DNA from: Cytophagales bacterium
GTDB lineage: Bacteria > Bacteroidota > Bacteroidia > Cytophagales > Spirosomataceae
Direction: 5' to 3'
NCBI GenBank assembly: GCA_013205605.1
Contig: JABMMK010000057.1
Span: forward strand, 1 to 10,356
DNA: 10,356 nt
The notes beneath the pieces were generated by a model. The model did no database searches and was not told where the DNA came from. It saw nothing but the letters and a program-made list of their open reading frames with translations. This document shows positions 7,419 through 10,356 of the stretch, piece by piece (position 1 is the stretch's first letter; each line of letters begins with the position of its first letter). The translations under genes and the position numbers were made by a program.

Positions 7419-9086
7419 ATGAAAAAAATATTCCTTGCATGTGCGCTGCTTTTTTCTGCCAATGTCCTTGGACAAATGAATGACCAAGCCAAAATCACGA
7501 TTGACCTTTCCAAAACCCAGGAAAAAATGAAGCCCATTTATGCTTGGTTTGGCTATGATGAGCCAAATTACACTTACATGAAAGATGGCAAAAAATTACT
7601 AACTGAAATTTCTGCCTTAAGTCCCGTGCCTGTTTATGTTCGTGCGCATAGCCTTTTGGTCACTGGAGATGGCGTCGCAAATTTAAAATGGGGTTCTACC
7701 AATGCCTACACGGAAGATGCGCAAGGAAATCCGATCTACGACTGGACCATTATCGACAAGATTTTTGATACCTACATTCAAAGAGGCATGAAGCCTTTGG
7801 CCCAAATCGGTTTTATGCCAGAAGCTCTTTCCTCCCACCCCACACCCTATAAACACTATTGGAAACCGGGTGACAATTACAATGACATCTACACCGGCTG
7901 GGCCTATCCCCCAAAGGATTATAAAAAATGGGGGGAATTAATTTTTCAATGGGTCAAACACAGTGTCGCTCGGTATGGTCAAAAAGAAGTGGAAAGCTGG
8001 TATTGGGAGGTTTGGAACGAACCCAATTCTGCCTATTGGAAAGGAACGCAAGCGGAATTTTTTAAACTCTATGATTACTCAGCGGATGCGGTAAAAAGGG
8101 CATTGCCAACGGCTAAAATTGGCGGAACCGATATCACAGGAGGAGGAATGAAATTCCAAGATGCCTTCCTAAAACACTGTTTATTTGACACCAATTTTGT
8201 AACAAAAAAGATAGGCTCACCTCTAGATTTAATTTTATTTCATGCCAAAGGATCCCCCAAATTAGAGCAGGGAAAAGTCGTGATGAGCGCTAGGGCCCAA
8301 CTCAAAAACATTGAAGATAATTTAAAGGTGATTGCTGCCTATCCCCAATTAAAAAACCTGCCCATCGTCATCGGCGAATCGGATCCTGAAGGTTGCGCTG
8401 CTTGCGGAATGGCTACAAGTCCACAAAATGCATATCGAAATGGAACGATGTATTCAAGCTATACTGCAGCGACTTTTGCCCGTAAATATGAATTGGCTAA
8501 AAAATACAATTCCAATTTAATGGGAGCTGTGACTTGGGCCTTTGAATTTGAAAACCAACCCTGGTTCTATGGTTTCAGAGATTTAGCGACCAATGGCGTA
8601 GACAAACCTGTCTTAAATGTATTTAGAATGTTTGGGAAAATGCAAGGAGATTTTGTAGAGTCAAAATCAGATCATGCCTATTCACTCCAAATGGCCTTAG
8701 ACTCTAGTTTTAGAGGAGCAAAAACAGATATCGGAACGCTTGCCACCAAAAATAAAAACACCGCGTCCGTCATGGTTTGGAACTACCATGATGTAGATAA
8801 AAAGGGTGAATTCACACAGGTAACTTTGGAAATTTCAGGGATTAATTCCACCTCGGCCAAACTAACGCATTACAGAATCGATGATTTACACAGCAATAGC
8901 TATGAGGTTTGGAAAAAAATGGGGTCGCCTCAATCGCCGACAAGCCAGCAAATTTCAGCACTCGAAAAAGCAGGCCAATTGGCCTTAGTGAATCCTCCCC
9001 AAAAATTAACGATTACAAAAGGTGCAATAAAAGTTGAAACTGAATTGCCCCGACAGGCCGTCGACCTGTTCCAATTAACCTGGTAA
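7419..9086 (+). CDS. Secreted GH39-like glycoside hydrolase (beta-xylosidase-type)
   Basis: The 555-aa protein starts with a signal peptide (about residues 1-19). It then shows the (beta/alpha)8 pattern of clan GH-A, most like family 39. ESWYWEVWNEPN at 192-203 places the acid/base Glu at E201 in the NEP motif. IVIGESDPEG places the probable nucleophile at E320. The spacing of 119 residues agrees with characterised GH39 xylosidases (E160/E277 in the Thermoanaerobacterium saccharolyticum enzyme, from memory). The AVTWAFEFENQPWFYGFRDL stretch and the following KPVLNVFRMFGKM also fit GH39. After about residue 430 comes a beta-rich C-terminal part. The likely role is hydrolysis of a beta-linked sugar from plant or algal oligosaccharides outside the cytoplasm; xylose specificity is not proven. 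A C-A-A-C pair (326/329) just after E320 is unusual. A hairpin terminator follows. Confidence 0.85.
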   Translation: MKKIFLACALLFSANVLGQMNDQAKITIDLSKTQEKMKPIYAWFGYDEPNYTYMKDGKKLLTEISALSPVPVYVRAHSLLVTGDGVANLKWGSTNAYTEDAQGNPIYDWTIIDKIFDTYIQRGMKPLAQIGFMPEALSSHPTPYKHYWKPGDNYNDIYTGWAYPPKDYKKWGELIFQWVKHSVARYGQKEVESWYWEVWNEPNSAYWKGTQAEFFKLYDYSADAVKRALPTAKIGGTDITGGGMKFQDAFLKHCLFDTNFVTKKIGSPLDLILFHAKGSPKLEQGKVVMSARAQLKNIEDNLKVIAAYPQLKNLPIVIGESDPEGCAACGMATSPQNAYRNGTMYSSYTAATFARKYELAKKYNSNLMGAVTWAFEFENQPWFYGFRDLATNGVDKPVLNVFRMFGKMQGDFVESKSDHAYSLQMALDSSFRGAKTDIGTLATKNKNTASVMVWNYHDVDKKGEFTQVTLEISGINSTSAKLTHYRIDDLHSNSYEVWKKMGSPQSPTSQQISALEKAGQLALVNPPQKLTITKGAIKVETELPRQAVDLFQLTW

Positions 9087-9102
9087 AATTTCACAGAAAA
9101 AT

Positions 9103-9134
9103 CCTAGGAAGAAAATCATCGACTTCTTCCTAGG
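9103..9134. terminator. Strong bidirectional hairpin terminator between convergent genes
   Basis: A perfect 11-bp stem, CCTAGGAAGAA (9103-9113) with TTCTTCCTAGG (9124-9134), encloses a 10-base loop. On the minus strand it is followed directly by ATTTTT. On the plus strand a T-rich tract (9136-9150) follows, which overlaps the last codons of the convergent gene. It should stop both the GH39-like gene (ending 9086) and the beta-propeller gene (ending 9141). Confidence 0.8.
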
Positions 9135-9140
9135 GTTATA

Positions 9141-10232
9141 TTATTTTTTTCTGCCCACGCCAAATTGGTCCCCAGCTCTAACCGCCCTCCCCTTTTCAAA
9201 CTGAATTTCAACAACTTTTTCACTAGAAACTGCATTGTGAAATTCGTCCTCTAAGTGTAACAAAACTTTTCGCGTCTGTACGTCAACCACCTCGCCACTA
9301 GAGGGATAGGCAAATTTTCCGTCTAAACTAAACGTGATCCAACCCGGCATATCTTTCATGGGGATCGTGGTTAATTGTTGGTATGGCGCAACACCAGAAA
9401 AAACATGCAAGCGCATATTAAACCCATCACATAACCAAATTTCCTTTTCGTCTGGAGTCAAACCAATGCCATGACTCGGGTTTCCATGTCGGCGTACTGG
9501 CCCTTTATTCCAACCCTCCACCACTAAACTAGCAAGCTTCTTGCCAGTTTTTAAATCCCCCACTTCAAATCCCAATAAACTATCGACTGTAACAAAACCT
9601 AAAGTCTCATTGTGATTCACGGTGAATGGCCGAACATATCCCAAAAATGGACCCACTTTTAAACGAACTTGATGTGTTTTTGTATCCGAAACATATAACC
9701 ACGGATTTCCGATATCACCCATATACACTGAATTTCCGGAGGAACCATAAACGGTATTATGGGCTCGCTTAAACCCATCAATTTTTTTGATGATATCCCC
9801 CGTTTCGCAATCAACCACATTCCAGAAATTCTTTTCCAAGGAAGGTAAATACATCGTTTTCCCATCGGGAGAAATGGACATGCGGTCGCAACCTCCTACA
9901 AATTGCCGTTCCCAAATCACTTTTTCAGTCGTCAGATCGATGCGCTGCAAGGACTCCAAGCTACTCACATAAATACTATTTAAAGCAATACTAACGGCAA
10001 CTCCTTTGACATTCGAAGGTTTCCCGTTGGGATGTAAGCCTTGCGTTTTAATTCGTTTCACAAATCGATGACCATGGTCCATATCAAAAACCAAAATCCC
10101 ATGTCCGCCATAACCCAAATAATCACGTATTCCAGGTGCAGCCACGTATAAATAACGATTTGCTTTTAATTGTTGGGCTATGCCTTGAAAGGCAAAAGTC
10201 GCACTGATTAAAATAGTTAAAATGTATTTCAT
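9141..10232 (-). CDS. Secreted beta-propeller protein (YVTN/YncE-like)
   Basis: The 363-aa product has a signal peptide (about residues 1-19, cleaved near GIAQ-Q). The rest has repeated blade motifs of a YVTN/lactonase-like propeller: SPDGKTMYLPS at 121-131, TPDEKEIWLCDG at 259-270 and SLDGKFAYPSSG at 302-313. D-x-x-TG turns occur at 141-145 (DCETG) and 226-230 (DLKTG). About seven blades are expected from the length. Such proteins bind ligands or partners, and a few are lactonases or isomerases; no catalytic set is obvious here, so function is unassigned. It starts at ATG 10232 without a Shine-Dalgarno. It converges on the GH39-like gene with 54 bases between the two stops, so it is not an operon partner. 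Confidence 0.85.
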   Translation of the reverse strand: MKYILTILISATFAFQGIAQQLKANRYLYVAAPGIRDYLGYGGHGILVFDMDHGHRFVKRIKTQGLHPNGKPSNVKGVAVSIALNSIYVSSLESLQRIDLTTEKVIWERQFVGGCDRMSISPDGKTMYLPSLEKNFWNVVDCETGDIIKKIDGFKRAHNTVYGSSGNSVYMGDIGNPWLYVSDTKTHQVRLKVGPFLGYVRPFTVNHNETLGFVTVDSLLGFEVGDLKTGKKLASLVVEGWNKGPVRRHGNPSHGIGLTPDEKEIWLCDGFNMRLHVFSGVAPYQQLTTIPMKDMPGWITFSLDGKFAYPSSGEVVDVQTRKVLLHLEDEFHNAVSSEKVVEIQFEKGRAVRAGDQFGVGRKK

Positions 10233-10277
10233 GGTATGATTGGTTTAATTATAAATTAACAATATTCAAATTTTGAG

Positions 10278-10306
10278 CATAAATAATCTTTACATCTTAT
10301 ATCCAA
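10278..10306 (-). promoter_or_regulatory. Candidate promoter of the beta-propeller gene
   Basis: On the minus strand TTG (10306-10304) is followed after 18 bases by TATTTATG (10285-10278). This is one base off the TAnnTTTG consensus. It predicts a transcript start near 10271 and a leader of about 39 nt. Position and spacing are good, but the -7 mismatch keeps this tentative. Confidence 0.35.
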
Positions 10307-10316
10307 GCCATGAATA

Positions 10317-10342
10317 ATTTTTCATCAAATCATATGAAAAAT
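10317..10342. promoter_or_regulatory. Inverted repeat ATTTTTCAT-N8-ATGAAAAAT
   Basis: Perfect 9-base arms lie at 10317-10325 and 10334-10342, just upstream of the candidate promoter of the beta-propeller gene. It could be a regulator site, or a weak terminator for a gene beyond the right edge. A/T richness makes chance possible. No gene is visible in 10233-10356 besides these signals. Confidence 0.25.
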
Positions 10343-10356
10343 CAATAGGCAAAAAA

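Noticed and set aside
8394..8408. CAACG in the GH39-like protein as a heme-binding motif
   Set aside because: The residue after the second Cys is Gly, not His, so it is not CxxCH. A disulfide is more likely.
9787..9972. A small plus-strand reading frame of 61 codons
   Set aside because: It lies wholly inside the beta-propeller gene on the opposite strand, and its translation has no recognisable motif. The same applies to the small antisense frames within the dehydrogenase, flavoprotein and propeller genes.
7419..10232. A polysaccharide utilization locus
   Set aside because: There is a GH39-like enzyme but no SusC/SusD pair, no sensor-regulator and no co-directional operon. The beta-propeller gene is convergent and separated by a strong terminator.

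Overview
The window looks like chromosomal DNA from a member of the Bacteroidota, most likely a Cytophagales-type environmental bacterium; the genus cannot be fixed from sequence alone. The reasons are AT-rich intergenic DNA, no Shine-Dalgarno sequences in front of the genes, several matches to the Bacteroidota promoter -7 element (TAnnTTTG), and the gene content: a dehydrogenase/HEAT/cytochrome c fusion, a CarboxypepD_reg-like secreted protein, a GH39-like enzyme and a secreted beta-propeller.

Six full-length genes lie in strict alternation (+,-,+,-,+,-), so each is probably its own transcription unit. Region 1-3131 holds a secreted 883-aa protein (PQQ-type dehydrogenase propeller, HEAT-like helices, one CxxCH heme domain). 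A clean intrinsic terminator follows it, then a 25-codon remnant that looks like the C-terminus of another gene. The last 11 bases of that remnant are identical to the first 11 bases of the window. Region 3150-4886 is a very AT-rich gene for a roughly 12-TM membrane protein with GT-C glycosyltransferase-like features, with a good promoter on the minus strand. Region 4993-6241 encodes an HI0933/YhiN-family FAD protein with an apparent TTG start. Region 6308-7345 (minus) encodes a secreted protein with a carboxypeptidase-regulatory-like domain. Region 7419-9086 (plus) encodes a secreted GH39-like glycoside hydrolase. Region 9141-10232 (minus) encodes a secreted beta-propeller protein, separated from the hydrolase by a strong hairpin terminator that probably works in both directions.

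Four of the six proteins carry export signals. Two (the dehydrogenase/cytochrome and the GH39-like enzyme) suggest extracytoplasmic sugar or glycan metabolism. No SusC/SusD pair, sulfatase, regulator or operon is present, so this is not a classical polysaccharide utilization locus. I see no tRNA, rRNA, CRISPR array, transposase, integrase or defence gene. I do not see a clearly new biological system; the observation most worth following up is the duplicated 3' gene end flanking the first gene.
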